DNA of 64,000 nt from Elusimicrobiota bacterium (GTDB lineage Bacteria; Elusimicrobiota; Elusimicrobia; FEN-1173; JAKLIF01), in the NCBI GenBank assembly GCA_022709755.1, contig JAKLIF010000008.1:82014-146013 (forward strand). The letters run 5' to 3'. Below, piece by piece: positions 34,801-44,223 of the stretch. How positions within the stretch are numbered: position 1 is the first letter of the stretch; the number at the start of each line of letters is the position of its first letter. The notes under the pieces were generated by a model. It made no database searches. It was not told where the DNA came from and saw only the letters and a program-made list of their open reading frames with translations. A program made the position numbers and the translations under genes.

Positions 34801-35089
34801 ACTTAAGGACAAAGCAGTCCGCCGCTGCCAGCAGTTCACCGAGGACGATGAGGAGTTCGTCGGCAAGGTCATTCGCCTTGTGGAAGATGGTTCGCTGCCG
34901 AAAGCCACGGCCAAGAAGGTCGCCGCCGCCTTGAAGAAGCCCGAGAACCTTATGCCGCTCAAGGTGCTCGCGGTGCTTCGTCGCGATATCACACCTGACT
35001 TGTTCCAGGTCACGCCGGTAGCCCACGCAAGTCAAGCGCTGGCGCCGCGAGAAGTCATCCTGTCGTCCTATCTCGTTCAACAACCATGA
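31838..35089 (+). CDS. PLD-nuclease/SNF2-like helicase
   Basis: 1083 residues from the ATG at 31838; ATG 31814 and TTG 31796 are in frame, and no start has an ideal ribosome binding site. The phospholipase D-like domain occupies about 1-200, with IHAKLYIM (HxK) and GSSNFTQAG. The SF2/SNF2 core has DVVGLGKTYMSALLAQHL at about 280, TIFIDESHRF at about 350 and VLVSATPLNNTP. The C-terminal RecA fold has IIFTESKETANYLADKI and LIQRVGRVNR. A motor with a possible nuclease, it overlaps the methylase start (ATGA). This gene order is known from several helicase-methylase defence systems. Confidence 0.85.
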   Translation: MEPSSDLTFITNESGKTLSDRFAVLLKEDTRFFDCLIGYFFISGFYKLYPSLTKAEKIRILIGIKTDRATYELIQAGKGQQELALESHAQVRERLPGEILTELQTSGDSSDIEDGVHKFVEWIKFGKLEVRAYPSERIHAKLYIMTFHEDDRDKGRVITGSSNFTQAGLQDNLEFNVELKNRSDYDFAIRKFNELWATSVDVTKDYVTTIEVKSPFAQFTPHELYLKFLYEYFRGELNLPEEIDDIYLPAGFKKLKYQEEAVLNARKVLDEYGGAFLSDVVGLGKTYMSALLAQHLNEPCLVIAPPHLLDEHNPGSWPNVFRDFGIRGYLCESLGKLQFLTDRDLKKFTTIFIDESHRFRTEDTQSYEMLAQICRGKRVVLVSATPLNNTPQDILSQIKLFQPGKNSTIPNVRNLEAFFGSLRRRLEGLDRQHDREAYFRTVQENARQTREKVLKYLMIRRTRSEIEKYYGEDLRRQGMKFPEVANPEPLFYKFNKVEAQVFDETIRALTHDFKYARYTPLAYYTGERDEQEVLSQRNLAKFMKILTVKRLESSFTAFLATLGRFIETYERVIKEFHRGQVFISKKHIGKVFELLESDDQESIDRLLEEEKAEKLSAKDFRPEFIADLEGDLKALKAIRALWEQVTRDPKWESFRTILKKTPLLKDGKIIIFTESKETANYLADKIRNQVEPKILLFTGESLHSVREQVIANFDAKVHRPKDDFRILVSTEVLAEGVNLHRSNIVINYDIPWNPTRLIQRVGRVNRVDTKFDKIYTYNFFPTDEGNDLIKLREAAEAKIHAFIQMLGADARLLTEGEEIVSHDLFAKWNSKKTITGEDEDEETELKFLTEIRNVRDKQPDLFERIRRLPKKARSTRTLRSLAPAGEDSQIEGKVYSFPSLLTYFRQGRLDKFFLTSNGKQLAVELDFLSAANILRPADPQEPRQSIPREFYDLLDKNKAAFVTATTAEAEQAAATHRGSPNDIYLLKRLKDKAVRRCQQFTEDDEEFVGKVIRLVEDGSLPKATAKKVAAALKKPENLMPLKVLAVLRRDITPDLFQVTPVAHASQALAPREVILSSYLVQQP

Positions 35090-38000
35090 ACTCCCAACAA
35101 GCCCGTAGCCTAGTCACCGAGACGTTTCCACAGACCTTCGATAAAACCCGCTTCCGCAACTTCACGCTCAATCTACTCAACAAATTCGATGAATCCAAGG
35201 CGCAGATGTGGAACACTACCTATATTAAGGACGCCTTCAAACCCCACATCCAGAAATACGAACGCCTTGGCACTTACACGGCGCCGGACGATGACAAGCT
35301 TGATGTCCTTATCGTATATCTAACCGCTGAATCGAAGCTTGAACGTACCCGCACCGCCATTCGCAACTTTGTCGCCGACCATCTGAAGACCCGTGACAAC
35401 AAGGACGCCGCCCTCGTAGCCTTCGTCTCGCCCACGGAGAAGCAATGGCGATTTTCCTATGTGAAGATGGAATATGCCGCCGCCCCAACCGAATCCGGTA
35501 AAGTCGGCGTGGAAACCAAACTCACACCCGCCCGTCGCTTCTCTTATATAGTCGGTGAAGGTGAAAGCTGCCACACCGCCCAATCACGCTTCCTCGCGTT
35601 GCTCCAGGACACCGAGAACCTGCCCACGCTCGCGCAGATCGAAGACGCCTTCAGCGTCGAGGCCGTTACCAAGGAGTTCTTCAATCAATACGCCACGCTG
35701 TTCGGCAACATCAACGCCGCACTGGAGAAGCTTGCCAAAAAGGATAAATCCATAGGCGACGAATTTGCAAAGAAACGCGTCAGCACCGCGGATTTCGGAA
35801 GGAAGCTCTTGGGGCAAATTGTGTTCCTTTACTTCCTGCAGAAGAAAGGTTGGCTAGGTGTCGAGAAAGGCAAGGATTGGGGCACTGGTTCACACGGCTT
35901 CCTGCGCCAGCTCGCCAGCGGCAAATACGGCGCTTACGAGAACTTCTTCAACGACATGCTCGAACCGCTGTTCTACAAGACGCTTGCCACCGATCGTGGA
36001 CACGAGGCGTGGTGCAAAACCTTTAAGTGCCGCATCCCGTTCCTCAATGGTGGCCTCTTCGAGCCGTTGGGCGATTACGACTGGTTCAAGATTGACATTC
36101 CCTTGCCGAACAAGTTATTCACCAACACCGAGAACAACGATGCCGGCGACATCGGCACAGGTGTCCTCGACGTGTTCGACCGCTACAACTTTACCGTCAA
36201 TGAAGCTGAGCCACTTGAAAAAGAAGTCGCTATTGATCCCGAAATGCTCGGCAAGGTCTTTGAAAATCTTATCGAAGAAAATCGGCGCAAGGGCCTTGGC
36301 TCTTACTACACACCCCGTGAAATCGTCCATTACATGTGCCAGGAGAGCCTCATTAATTACCTGGACTCTACTCTAAACACCAGCGAGGAATCCATCGCTC
36401 CAGCGAAGCCGAAACAAGGCAAGCTTTTCGGTGCTCCCGATCCGGCACAGATGGGCCTGAAGGCCACCGTGCGGCAAGAGCGGGTCCCCCGAGCCGATCT
36501 CGAAACATTCGTCCACCTCGGAGACCAAATCTCCCATTACGAAGCCGTCGAGGCGAAGTATGCCATCAAGATGCCCAAAAGCATCGAGCAACACGCCCGG
36601 CTCATTGACGAAAAGCTCTCTGACATCATCGTCTGCGACCCCGCCGTCGGCTCAGGTGCGTTTCCTGTCGGCATGATGAGCGAGATTGTTCGCGCCCGCT
36701 CAGCGCTTACACCCTACTTCAATGACGTTCACGAGCGAACTCCTTACCACTTCAAGCGACATGCTGTTCAGAACTGCCTTTACGGCGTGGACATTGACCT
36801 CGGCGCGGTCGAAATCGCCAAACTCCGCCTCTGGCTCTCGCTGGTGGTAGACGAGGAGGATGTGAAACAGATCAAGCCGCTGCCGAATCTACTCTACAAG
36901 ATCGTCACCGGCAACTCGCTGCAAGGCGTGGAGAAAAACCTCTTCAACCAGCACCTCTTCCAGCAACTCGAAATACTCAAACCGCAGTATTTCGATCAAT
37001 CGGATCCGTCCACAAAGGCCACTCTCCGCCACCAGATTGACCGCCTCATTCACGAACTGACCAACGGCAAGGAAGCCTTCGACTTCGAGATTTATTTCTC
37101 CGAAGTGTTCCATCGCAAAGGTGGTTTTGATGTAGTCATCGCCAATCCACCTTACGTTTCCGTTGAAACATTCGCACGAACAGTATTTCAAAGTGAGTGG
37201 AAAAGGATATTTAAGACATTTGCCTCGCGAGGCGACATCTACTGTTTATTTTACGAACGAGGTCTTCGATTGTTAAGACCGCACGGCGTCCTCACTTTCA
37301 TCAGTTCCAATAAGTTTCAAAGGGCTGCCTACGGTAAGGGATTGCGTGAACTTTTGGTCGCGCATCGGATCAGCACATTAATCGATTTTTGCGAACTCCC
37401 TGTTTTTGCGGCTGCGACAGATCCGATAATTGTCGTCGTCTTCAACGAGATAGCTCATTCCAGCGATGAATTCCCTGTACTCGTAGTAAAGGATGAGACT
37501 GAGTTTGGCTCTCTACCGAAATCAATTGCGACACGCGCATCCAGCTACAAACCGGACCAGCTGAAGATCAGCGGCTGGTCTCTCGAAGGCGGGGCGGGTC
37601 TAGCGTTGGTCGACAAGCTCCGTGCGAAAGGGACGTCCCTCGGGCGTCTTGTGAACGGCCGGCTTTGTCTTGGAATCCGAACGGGATTAAACGATGCGTT
37701 TGTTATAGATCGCGCAACAAAGGATAGGCTTGTTCGCGAAGACAAAAGATCTGCCGACTTAATTAAACCATGGATTCGGGGCAGGGACATCAGGCGGTGG
37801 CTGCATGAATACCGCGACCTTTTTGTAATTATCGTGCATCACGACTTTCATGGAGAACTAAAACGCTTCCCGGCCATACATCGTCACTTGACGCAGTATG
37901 AGAAGAAGCTAAAGGCTCGTGGTCAATGCCAAACATCTCGCGATGGTTCAAACGAGGGCCAGCATCATTGGCTTGAACTCGACAACAATCCTTCTGAAAA

Positions 38001-38481
38001 TTACATCAAGGCTTTTGAAACCCCGAAGATTGTTATCGCAGACATCGGAAGACGGCTCAAAGCATCATGGTGTGAAGACGGACATTTTATTGGCAATACT
38101 GGTTACATTATATCGAGCGCCGACAAATTTACGCTTGCTATCCTGCTTTCGACTGTCACCGACTGGTATGCTCGCATGACTTTCCAAGGGCTGGGCGATC
38201 CTTGGCGTGGCGGAAGGTTGCGATTCATAAATCGTAATCTTGTCACGATTCCAATTCCGCCCGCGGAAGCTACGGATAAGGCCAAGCTTACAGAACTTGT
38301 GAAACGAGCAGAGAAGCTCGCAAACGAAGATGCTAAACGTGCGCTTGCCAAGTTGGAAGAGGAAATAGATCAAATTGTTTATCGACTGTTTGACCTGACA
38401 GAGGATGAAAAGGCTCACATCGGAACGTCGTTGACCTATGTACGACAAAACGAAACTGAAGATGAGAATAGTGATGAATAA
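35086..38481 (+). CDS. Eco57I-type DNA methyltransferase / restriction protein
   Basis: 1131 residues. The methyltransferase core lies at about 390-700: RKGLGSYYTPREIVHYMCQE, motif I CDPAVGSGAFPVGMMSEI at about 518 and the catalytic VVIANPPYVSVE at about 686. The C-terminal 400 residues have the TaqI-like recognition pattern (IKPWIRGRDIRRW, GDPWRGGRLRFINRN). The N-terminal 380 residues are of uncertain function and show no clear nuclease triad by eye. It could be a type IIG enzyme or a methylase-only component working with the upstream helicase. It overlaps that gene by four bases. Confidence 0.85.
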   Translation: MNSQQARSLVTETFPQTFDKTRFRNFTLNLLNKFDESKAQMWNTTYIKDAFKPHIQKYERLGTYTAPDDDKLDVLIVYLTAESKLERTRTAIRNFVADHLKTRDNKDAALVAFVSPTEKQWRFSYVKMEYAAAPTESGKVGVETKLTPARRFSYIVGEGESCHTAQSRFLALLQDTENLPTLAQIEDAFSVEAVTKEFFNQYATLFGNINAALEKLAKKDKSIGDEFAKKRVSTADFGRKLLGQIVFLYFLQKKGWLGVEKGKDWGTGSHGFLRQLASGKYGAYENFFNDMLEPLFYKTLATDRGHEAWCKTFKCRIPFLNGGLFEPLGDYDWFKIDIPLPNKLFTNTENNDAGDIGTGVLDVFDRYNFTVNEAEPLEKEVAIDPEMLGKVFENLIEENRRKGLGSYYTPREIVHYMCQESLINYLDSTLNTSEESIAPAKPKQGKLFGAPDPAQMGLKATVRQERVPRADLETFVHLGDQISHYEAVEAKYAIKMPKSIEQHARLIDEKLSDIIVCDPAVGSGAFPVGMMSEIVRARSALTPYFNDVHERTPYHFKRHAVQNCLYGVDIDLGAVEIAKLRLWLSLVVDEEDVKQIKPLPNLLYKIVTGNSLQGVEKNLFNQHLFQQLEILKPQYFDQSDPSTKATLRHQIDRLIHELTNGKEAFDFEIYFSEVFHRKGGFDVVIANPPYVSVETFARTVFQSEWKRIFKTFASRGDIYCLFYERGLRLLRPHGVLTFISSNKFQRAAYGKGLRELLVAHRISTLIDFCELPVFAAATDPIIVVVFNEIAHSSDEFPVLVVKDETEFGSLPKSIATRASSYKPDQLKISGWSLEGGAGLALVDKLRAKGTSLGRLVNGRLCLGIRTGLNDAFVIDRATKDRLVREDKRSADLIKPWIRGRDIRRWLHEYRDLFVIIVHHDFHGELKRFPAIHRHLTQYEKKLKARGQCQTSRDGSNEGQHHWLELDNNPSENYIKAFETPKIVIADIGRRLKASWCEDGHFIGNTGYIISSADKFTLAILLSTVTDWYARMTFQGLGDPWRGGRLRFINRNLVTIPIPPAEATDKAKLTELVKRAEKLANEDAKRALAKLEEEIDQIVYRLFDLTEDEKAHIGTSLTYVRQNETEDENSDE

Positions 38482-38523
38482 GCAATTCATGAAAAGCGCC
38501 TGGGCAGTGGACGGAGTATTTCA

Positions 38524-40359
38524 ATGCACATTGTCCGTCTAACTATCTCGGGATTTCGAGGAGTACGGTCGGCGGACATCAAGCTGGGTCGCCACACGGT
38601 GCTGGTCGGGCCGAACAACAGCGGCAAAACAACTGTGATTGAGGCGCTGGCGCTGCTCCTTGGCCGCGACCGGCTGGTGCGCCGCCTGACCGAGCATGAT
38701 TTTTACGGCAGCGCTCCAGATGAAACCGCGCGTATCTTGTGTGTCGCCACTGTGACGGGCTTTACGCCCAATGACCCGGATCACCATTCATCTTGGTTCA
38801 GCCCTGAGCGCGGCGTCGATAAATGGTTTGATCCGAACAACAAGACCTTGAGCGTTGCGGCGGATGCGCAGCATACCGACCTAGCCGTGCAGATCGGATT
38901 CGCCGCACGCTTCGACCTGGACGAACTAGAAGCCGAAACGGTCCGCTTCTTCGTGGATGACGAGGCCACTCTGGGCGATCCGTTTGCGGAAGACGCACAC
39001 CTGCGCACGATCCACACGAAGGCACTCCAAGAGTTTGGCTTCTTTCTGGTCCCAGCGTCGCGCACATGGGATCGCTGGATTTCCTTTTCATCGGAGTTGT
39101 TCCGCCGCGTCGTGGCGACGCGCGGGGATATGCCCGCGCAGGCCGTGCGCGCCGAGCGCCAGAGACTTTGGACTCCACCGGAGGGTGCGCGGCTCGAAGA
39201 CCAGCCAGGGCTTTCCGAGATCGTCGAAGCGGCCAATGACGAGTTGCATGCGCTCATGGCCAGCGCCCCCAGACTCCAGTTGCGCCTGACCGCGACCGAC
39301 AGCAACTCGTTGCTGGAAAGCGTGGTGCCGCACTTCGTGCAAGGCACGGGGCCGACCCTTCCCTCGCAACGGCAGGGCACAGGCATCGTTTCCCTACAAA
39401 GCCTTCTTTTGCTCATGCAGTTTGGTAAGGCGCGTGCGGAAACGGGCCAGTCCTTCGTGCTAGCCGTCGAGGAACCGGAACTGCACATCCAGCCCTCGCA
39501 GCAAAAGCGGTTAGTCAACCGCCTCAATGCCCTGTGCAACCAGACGATAGTCACGACGCATTCGCCCATCGTGGCCGCAATATTTCCGGCTGCTGAGACG
39601 CTCTTCATCGAAACACGCGAGGGCGCGCTGAGCGCCAAGCCACTGATAAACGCAGTGCCCGCACAGCCTACTAACCACCAGCAACATTTGCTGTACGCTT
39701 GGCGGCAGAAGCTGGTCGCCGCGCTCATACACGAATGCGTCCTAATCCCCGAAGGGGTTTCGGACGTGGCATGGATTGAGGCGTTGCAAACCGCTCTTGA
39801 GCAGCATCAGGGTTGGGATAGCGGGCAAGCGAATACGCCGCTTCTCTCCACATTTGTTGGTATCGTGCCTACCATCGACGCTAAGATTGCCGACACCTTC
39901 GCGCTGGTCAGCGCCGTTCACGCGCGGCCCTGCATCCTTGTGGACGGGGACAATGACGGGCGCGGCTACTTCGATGCGGTGAAGGGCGGCAATCCGCCGC
40001 CGCGCTGCGTCGTGTTCTGGCCGCAGGACTGGGCGATGGAGCATGTGGTTTCATGGATTGCGGGTGCGGATGAAGCCGCAATGCTGGCGGCGCTTGGAAC
40101 CACGCTTGGGACGGTTTTAGCCGACCGTCAGGCGCTCACCGCCCATTTGCTTACCCAGAAATCCTACGCGCCGACTCACGAGAGCGCTGCCGTCACACTG
40201 ATGGCCAATGCGGCCTGTCAGGCGCGCACCGCGCAGTTGCTCAATGCCCTGTGCGATGTGCTGCGCGATCCCGCCAACGCCAATACACCGCTTTTTGCGC
40301 GCATCCCGGCGGATTCGACCGCTGCCATGCACGTTTTTCGATTTGTGCCGCCTCAATGA
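38524..40359 (+). CDS. OLD-family ATP-dependent nuclease, GajA-like
   Basis: 611 residues. The ABC-type ATPase is split as usual: Walker A VLVGPNNSGKTTVIEAL at about 30, signature and Walker B in LAVEEPELHIQPSQQ at about 316, H-loop TTHSP at about 345. The TOPRIM nuclease follows, with the Glu in LIPEGVSD (about 408) and the Asp pair in ILVDGDNDG (about 473). Paired with a UvrD-like helicase it has the composition of Gabija (GajA plus GajB). It is 42 bases after the methylase gene and visibly more GC-rich than the two preceding genes. Confidence 0.85.
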   Translation: MHIVRLTISGFRGVRSADIKLGRHTVLVGPNNSGKTTVIEALALLLGRDRLVRRLTEHDFYGSAPDETARILCVATVTGFTPNDPDHHSSWFSPERGVDKWFDPNNKTLSVAADAQHTDLAVQIGFAARFDLDELEAETVRFFVDDEATLGDPFAEDAHLRTIHTKALQEFGFFLVPASRTWDRWISFSSELFRRVVATRGDMPAQAVRAERQRLWTPPEGARLEDQPGLSEIVEAANDELHALMASAPRLQLRLTATDSNSLLESVVPHFVQGTGPTLPSQRQGTGIVSLQSLLLLMQFGKARAETGQSFVLAVEEPELHIQPSQQKRLVNRLNALCNQTIVTTHSPIVAAIFPAAETLFIETREGALSAKPLINAVPAQPTNHQQHLLYAWRQKLVAALIHECVLIPEGVSDVAWIEALQTALEQHQGWDSGQANTPLLSTFVGIVPTIDAKIADTFALVSAVHARPCILVDGDNDGRGYFDAVKGGNPPPRCVVFWPQDWAMEHVVSWIAGADEAAMLAALGTTLGTVLADRQALTAHLLTQKSYAPTHESAAVTLMANAACQARTAQLLNALCDVLRDPANANTPLFARIPADSTAAMHVFRFVPPQ

Positions 40360-41687
40360 CGTTCGATTTTTTTGAGGGGGCGGCAGGCACGGGCAAGACC
40401 CACAATCTTGTGGGCCACGCGGGAAAACTTGTTCAGGATGGAGCACTGGGCGAAGGTCACAAGCTCTTGGCACTCACCTTTATGAACGGCGCGCGCCGCC
40501 GGCTGGGTGCGCGCCTTGGCGAGAACCTGGCCTTCCGCAGGCGTTTTGATTGCCAGACGTTTGATGTGTTCGCCCGGACGCTGGCCGCACGGCGCAGAAG
40601 CCTCATTACACCTGCGATGCAGGCGCAAGCCGCAGCCTTGAACGAATTTGACGGCCCGTGCGCTCTCGCAGCGGCCCTTCTGGAAAACGAAGTTGTCCGC
40701 AAATGGCTGGCTAGAAGCTTCCCGCTGGTTCTAGTCGATGAAGCGCAAGACCTTGATGATCACCGGATGCGCATCCTTCAGGGACTTTCGCAATCCTGCC
40801 GAATCGTCGCGGCGGCGGACGCCTTTCAGTGCCTTCACGATGGGCGTGATATCGAGCCCCTCATCAACTGGCTTAGAGGAGCAGGACGAACCCACCCCCT
40901 CACGCAGACCCATCGCACCAATCAGCAAGGTCTTCTGGCCGCCGCGCTGGCCGTGCGCGAAGGGCGGGATGTGAAGACGGTCCTCACGGCCAGAACCGCC
41001 CAGAATGGGACGACATGGAACGGTGCAGGCTTCCGGCTACTGGAAGCGCCCGCGACGCAGAGGAATACGGGACTTCTCGCTTGGGCGATTGCCAACGACA
41101 TTTCGCAGCGCCAAAGCTCGGTCGTCATTCTCACACCCGATGCACGCAACGCCATTATCCGGGCCGCGCTCAACACAGTGCAGACGCGACGGTGGCCTCG
41201 GAATAACGGCGCGACCTTTGGGCCGTATCCGCACACTTGGGACCGTCACGACGACGAAGAAGCCGACGCCTTGCTGGCCGATGTCGTCTTGCCGCAGAAT
41301 GCTTCTTGCGCCGACCTTCTCGCGCTTCTAACGCCCTTGGCTGGACACGCCGCCATCGCGCAGACTATCAGCCGTATGGACCGCCTGCGTAGGGCGCATG
41401 GGCAAGTGGCCTTCACCGCCGCGCAAGTCACCGAGTTCGTACGGGATTCCGTGCGCAACCGTTCGCGTCTCGGATTCCGACAGCAACGCGGCCACCTTGC
41501 CATGACAATCCAGCGCGCCAAGAACCGCGAATTTCCGAACGTCATCGTGCTTTGGCCGCACACCGCAACAGGCGACGCAGCGTATCTGCGCCGATTGCTC
41601 TATAACGGTATCACTCGCGCGCAGATCCATTGCACCGTCATTGTTCTGGGCCAGAACCGACTTCAATCACCACCCTTCGCGCCATAG
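40356..41687 (+). CDS. UvrD/PcrA-like helicase, GajB-like
   Basis: 443 residues from the ATG at 40356, overlapping the OLD stop by four bases; a longer frame running back to 40251 is not needed. SF1 motifs: EGAAGTGKTHNLV at 6-18, LVLVDEAQDLDDHR at about 127 and LTQTHRTNQ at about 185. A final MTIQRAKNREFPNVIVLWPH resembles the UvrD C-terminal motif. It is compact, as is GajB. In Gabija the helicase senses DNA ends and cooperates with the GajA nuclease. Inference rests on both genes and their overlap. Confidence 0.82.
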   Translation: MTFDFFEGAAGTGKTHNLVGHAGKLVQDGALGEGHKLLALTFMNGARRRLGARLGENLAFRRRFDCQTFDVFARTLAARRRSLITPAMQAQAAALNEFDGPCALAAALLENEVVRKWLARSFPLVLVDEAQDLDDHRMRILQGLSQSCRIVAAADAFQCLHDGRDIEPLINWLRGAGRTHPLTQTHRTNQQGLLAAALAVREGRDVKTVLTARTAQNGTTWNGAGFRLLEAPATQRNTGLLAWAIANDISQRQSSVVILTPDARNAIIRAALNTVQTRRWPRNNGATFGPYPHTWDRHDDEEADALLADVVLPQNASCADLLALLTPLAGHAAIAQTISRMDRLRRAHGQVAFTAAQVTEFVRDSVRNRSRLGFRQQRGHLAMTIQRAKNREFPNVIVLWPHTATGDAAYLRRLLYNGITRAQIHCTVIVLGQNRLQSPPFAP

Positions 41688-41799
41688 CCAAAAATGCGCG
41701 ACAATCTTGAGTTATTATGAATTGTTGAATCTGTCATATGTGCGGCCGATATTCGCAAACCACTGATGTCGGGTATAAAAGGTAGAAGTAAAAGGGGAC

Positions 41800-41900
41800 G
41801 GTCTGGAGTTGCCCGATCAACGCCCTAATCCCCAAACATCCGTCCCACTATACGTTCGTTGCAACAGTGGGACCACCAGCGGAGGTCCCGCAAGCCCTTC
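41800..41900. repeat. Palindromic repeat, first copy of the 42-45 kb family
   Basis: CCCACTATACGTTCGTTGCA, AACAGTGGG and CCACCAGCGGAGGTCCCGCA are related to blocks that recur at 43.2-43.9 kb. It lies in the 515-base gap 41688-42202, which otherwise holds no gene I can support and ends in the ribosome binding site AGGAAG. Confidence 0.55.
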
Positions 41901-42298
41901 AACCGGTCGTTGCCCTTTTCGTCTTGTAAAACAGGTCACACCCGAAATAACTGCTTTTTACCCTTCTTTCCAACCTCCAATTTAAACCCCAGCTCGTCTT
42001 CCAGATGAATTAATTCCGAATTATTTTGAATACTGTAACACTCGGGGAGATTTCATAAGAATCAAACCACTGAAATCGAATATCACCCTAAAAAGCTCAA
42101 AAAAGAATAGAATTCGGAAGACAGTGCGCAGAGAAGGGGGCGGAGTCAACCAATCAACTTAAGGGGAGGAGACGTCCTCTTATTACGGATAGGAAGTATA
42201 CCATGGACATCGTATCTCATGCTCTCTGGGGGGATCTCGCTCGGACGGCGAATAGGAAACGAAATATCCGAGGCCGAAATAGGACGGCACACCATACC

Positions 42299-43111
42299 AT
42301 GCACAAGAACCACGTTATCATTCTTTTAACGGTCGCGATGTTGGCCTCTGGGACGGCTTTCTCAGAGGACAAGGATTACCACATCAAAAGCGCCGAAGAG
42401 GAGGCCGGCTACACGTCCACCCGAAACGTCCGCGACCCACAATTGACGCCGGGTAAGGTGGACACGGGCTACCAAGGCATCCCGGGCCTGTCCGGCAGCG
42501 CCGCCAAGTCGAAGGATGAAGTCGGGGCGGGCGGCCAGACAACGGTGGTGGGCATTTACTCCAGCGGGGCCGGCGACAAGACCAAATTGACCATCAACGG
42601 CAAGTCCTACGAGATCGTCGGGGGCAACGTCGTCGACGCCGCCGGCAACGTGGTGGGGAAAGTCATCGGGAGCGGCGAACAACGGGGCTGGAAGCAGCCG
42701 TCCGATTTCATCATCGCCGTGGACGGGCAAAGATACACTGTCTCCGTCACCAAGATCGAAAGGGGCCCGAACAAGGGCGCCTCCGGGACCGTCAAATTAC
42801 TCCCCGATCAGCGACTCGATTCAAAGCCAACGGGGCGCTACAGGAGCGCCAAGCCCGCCGGCGAAGCGCATTTTACCGTGAACGGTAAGAATTACACGGC
42901 CAAGGGAAAGACTATTGTCGATCCCGCCGGCAACGTTGTGGGGGCGATCGAAGGAAGGGAAGCGGCGAGGGGCCCCAACGAACCGGAGATCATCTTCAAC
43001 GTGGACAATAAGCGCTATGGTATCGTCATTAAGCGGAACGCGACGAAAGAGGAGAGCGGCTCCGATGAGGGCGAATCCGGAACAATCTTTGAAATCCTCA
43101 CGAATCGGTGA
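42299..43111 (+). CDS. Secreted protein with a repeated beta unit
   Basis: 270 residues from the ATG at 42299, chosen because a signal peptide follows (HVIILLTVAMLASGTAFSED). An in-frame ATG at 42203 has the better ribosome binding site (AGGAAG, 6 bases away) and adds 32 residues starting MDIVSHALWG. The mature protein has two related units: KLTINGKSYEIVGGNVVDAA ... GNVVGKV, and HFTVNGKNYTAKGKTIVDPA ... GNVVGAI, each about 75 residues and followed by a variable KRY/QRY segment. Probably exported to the periplasm or outside. No known function. It is flanked on both sides by palindromic repeats. Confidence 0.6.
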   Translation: MHKNHVIILLTVAMLASGTAFSEDKDYHIKSAEEEAGYTSTRNVRDPQLTPGKVDTGYQGIPGLSGSAAKSKDEVGAGGQTTVVGIYSSGAGDKTKLTINGKSYEIVGGNVVDAAGNVVGKVIGSGEQRGWKQPSDFIIAVDGQRYTVSVTKIERGPNKGASGTVKLLPDQRLDSKPTGRYRSAKPAGEAHFTVNGKNYTAKGKTIVDPAGNVVGAIEGREAARGPNEPEIIFNVDNKRYGIVIKRNATKEESGSDEGESGTIFEILTNR

Positions 43112-43139
43112 ATCCGTGTCAGTCTTGCCTTTTTGACTT

Positions 43140-43937
43140 GTCAGCGTAGCAGCCCCGCAGGGCGTCCTCCGCCCTTTCCGCAGAGCTCCAAGGACAGGCT
43201 GCCCCGTAAGTCGTCCGTTGCGACAACGGGACCTACAGAGTAGGCACTTTAGGAAAACGTAGACGCGGCCGAGACTGCGGGACCACCAGAGGAGGCCCCG
43301 CAAGGCGTCCTCCGCCCTTTCCGTCCTTCAAGACGTTCGCTGTCCTTTTCGTATAACTTACAAGGACAGGGCACGCTTTAGGAATACGCATACGTGCCCG
43401 AAACTGTAGGGCCTGTCCCACAATACGTTCGATACAACTGTGGGACCCGTATAACTGTTCCTGTAATTCATCCGTTGCGATAACAGGACCTACAGTGTAG
43501 GTAACACAGGCAGAGCTCCAAGGACAGGCCAACGTCCTTTTCGTGTAACTTCCAAGGACAGGTCACGCTTCAGGATTACGCATACGTGACCGAGACTACG
43601 GGACCACCAGAGGAGGCCCCGCAAGGCGTCCTCCGAGACTGCGGGACCACCAGAGGAGGCCCCGCAATCCCTTCGAAACGTTCTCTGCCCTCTTCGTATC
43701 ACTTTCAAGGGCAGGGCACGCTTTAGGAATACGCATACGTGCCCGAAACTGTAGGGCCTGTCCCACAATACGTTCGATACAACTGTGGGACCCGTATAAC
43801 TGTTCCTGTAATTCATCCGTTGCGATAACAGGACCTACAGTGTAGGTAACACAGGCAGAGCTCCAAGGACACGCCACCGTCCTTTTCGTATAACTTACAA
43901 GGACAGGTCACGCTTCAGGATTACGCATACGTGACCG
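43140..43937. repeat. Palindromic repeat tract with a 222-bp direct duplication
   Basis: The block 43371-43592 recurs almost base for base at 43716-43937, a shift of 345. Inside it are hairpins such as GTCCCACAATACG ... GTGGGAC and ACCTACAGTGTAGGT, and the pattern CCACCAGAGGAGGCCCCGCA repeats outside it. Related short pieces occur at 41.8 kb, 43.2 kb and 44.99 kb. Open frames in the tract are repeats read as protein. From 43938 to 44147 I see no gene. Confidence 0.7.
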
Positions 43938-44147
43938 TATCACTCTTGGTACCAGCGGCGCGTCATAGCCGCGAACACTCCGCAGTGGCTGCGCTTTAGG
44001 ACTACGTAAGCGCGACCGGCGAAAACTATTTCTGCATGTTATTTCGCTACGTAAATACGTGACGTTTTATCGTGCGGAGAATACGGCTTTTAATCTCCGC
44101 ATTTTATGCAGTGGCTACGGGTCGGTGGGAAGCAATGCCTTTTTTAT

Positions 44148-44201
44148 GTTAACCGTTGACTTTTTGGTTAACCTGTGTTAACCTATATACAAGAGGTTAA
44201 C
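44148..44201. promoter_or_regulatory. Double operator before the HTH-Fic/Doc pair
   Basis: Two identical inverted repeats, each GTTAACC-N11-GGTTAAC, at 44148-44172 and 44177-44201, lie 23 bases before the HTH start. They bracket a TTGACT (44156-44161) and a TATATA (44184-44189), so a bound regulator would cover the promoter. The design suggests cooperative binding by two dimers. Confidence 0.75.
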
Positions 44202-44223
44202 ATATGAAAAACGAGTATCCACA

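Noticed and set aside
43233..43877. Three minus-strand frames with near-identical starts (MACPWSSACVTY...)
   Set aside because: They are the palindromic repeat tract read as protein: the identity comes from the 222-bp DNA duplication, and there is no ribosome binding site or domain.
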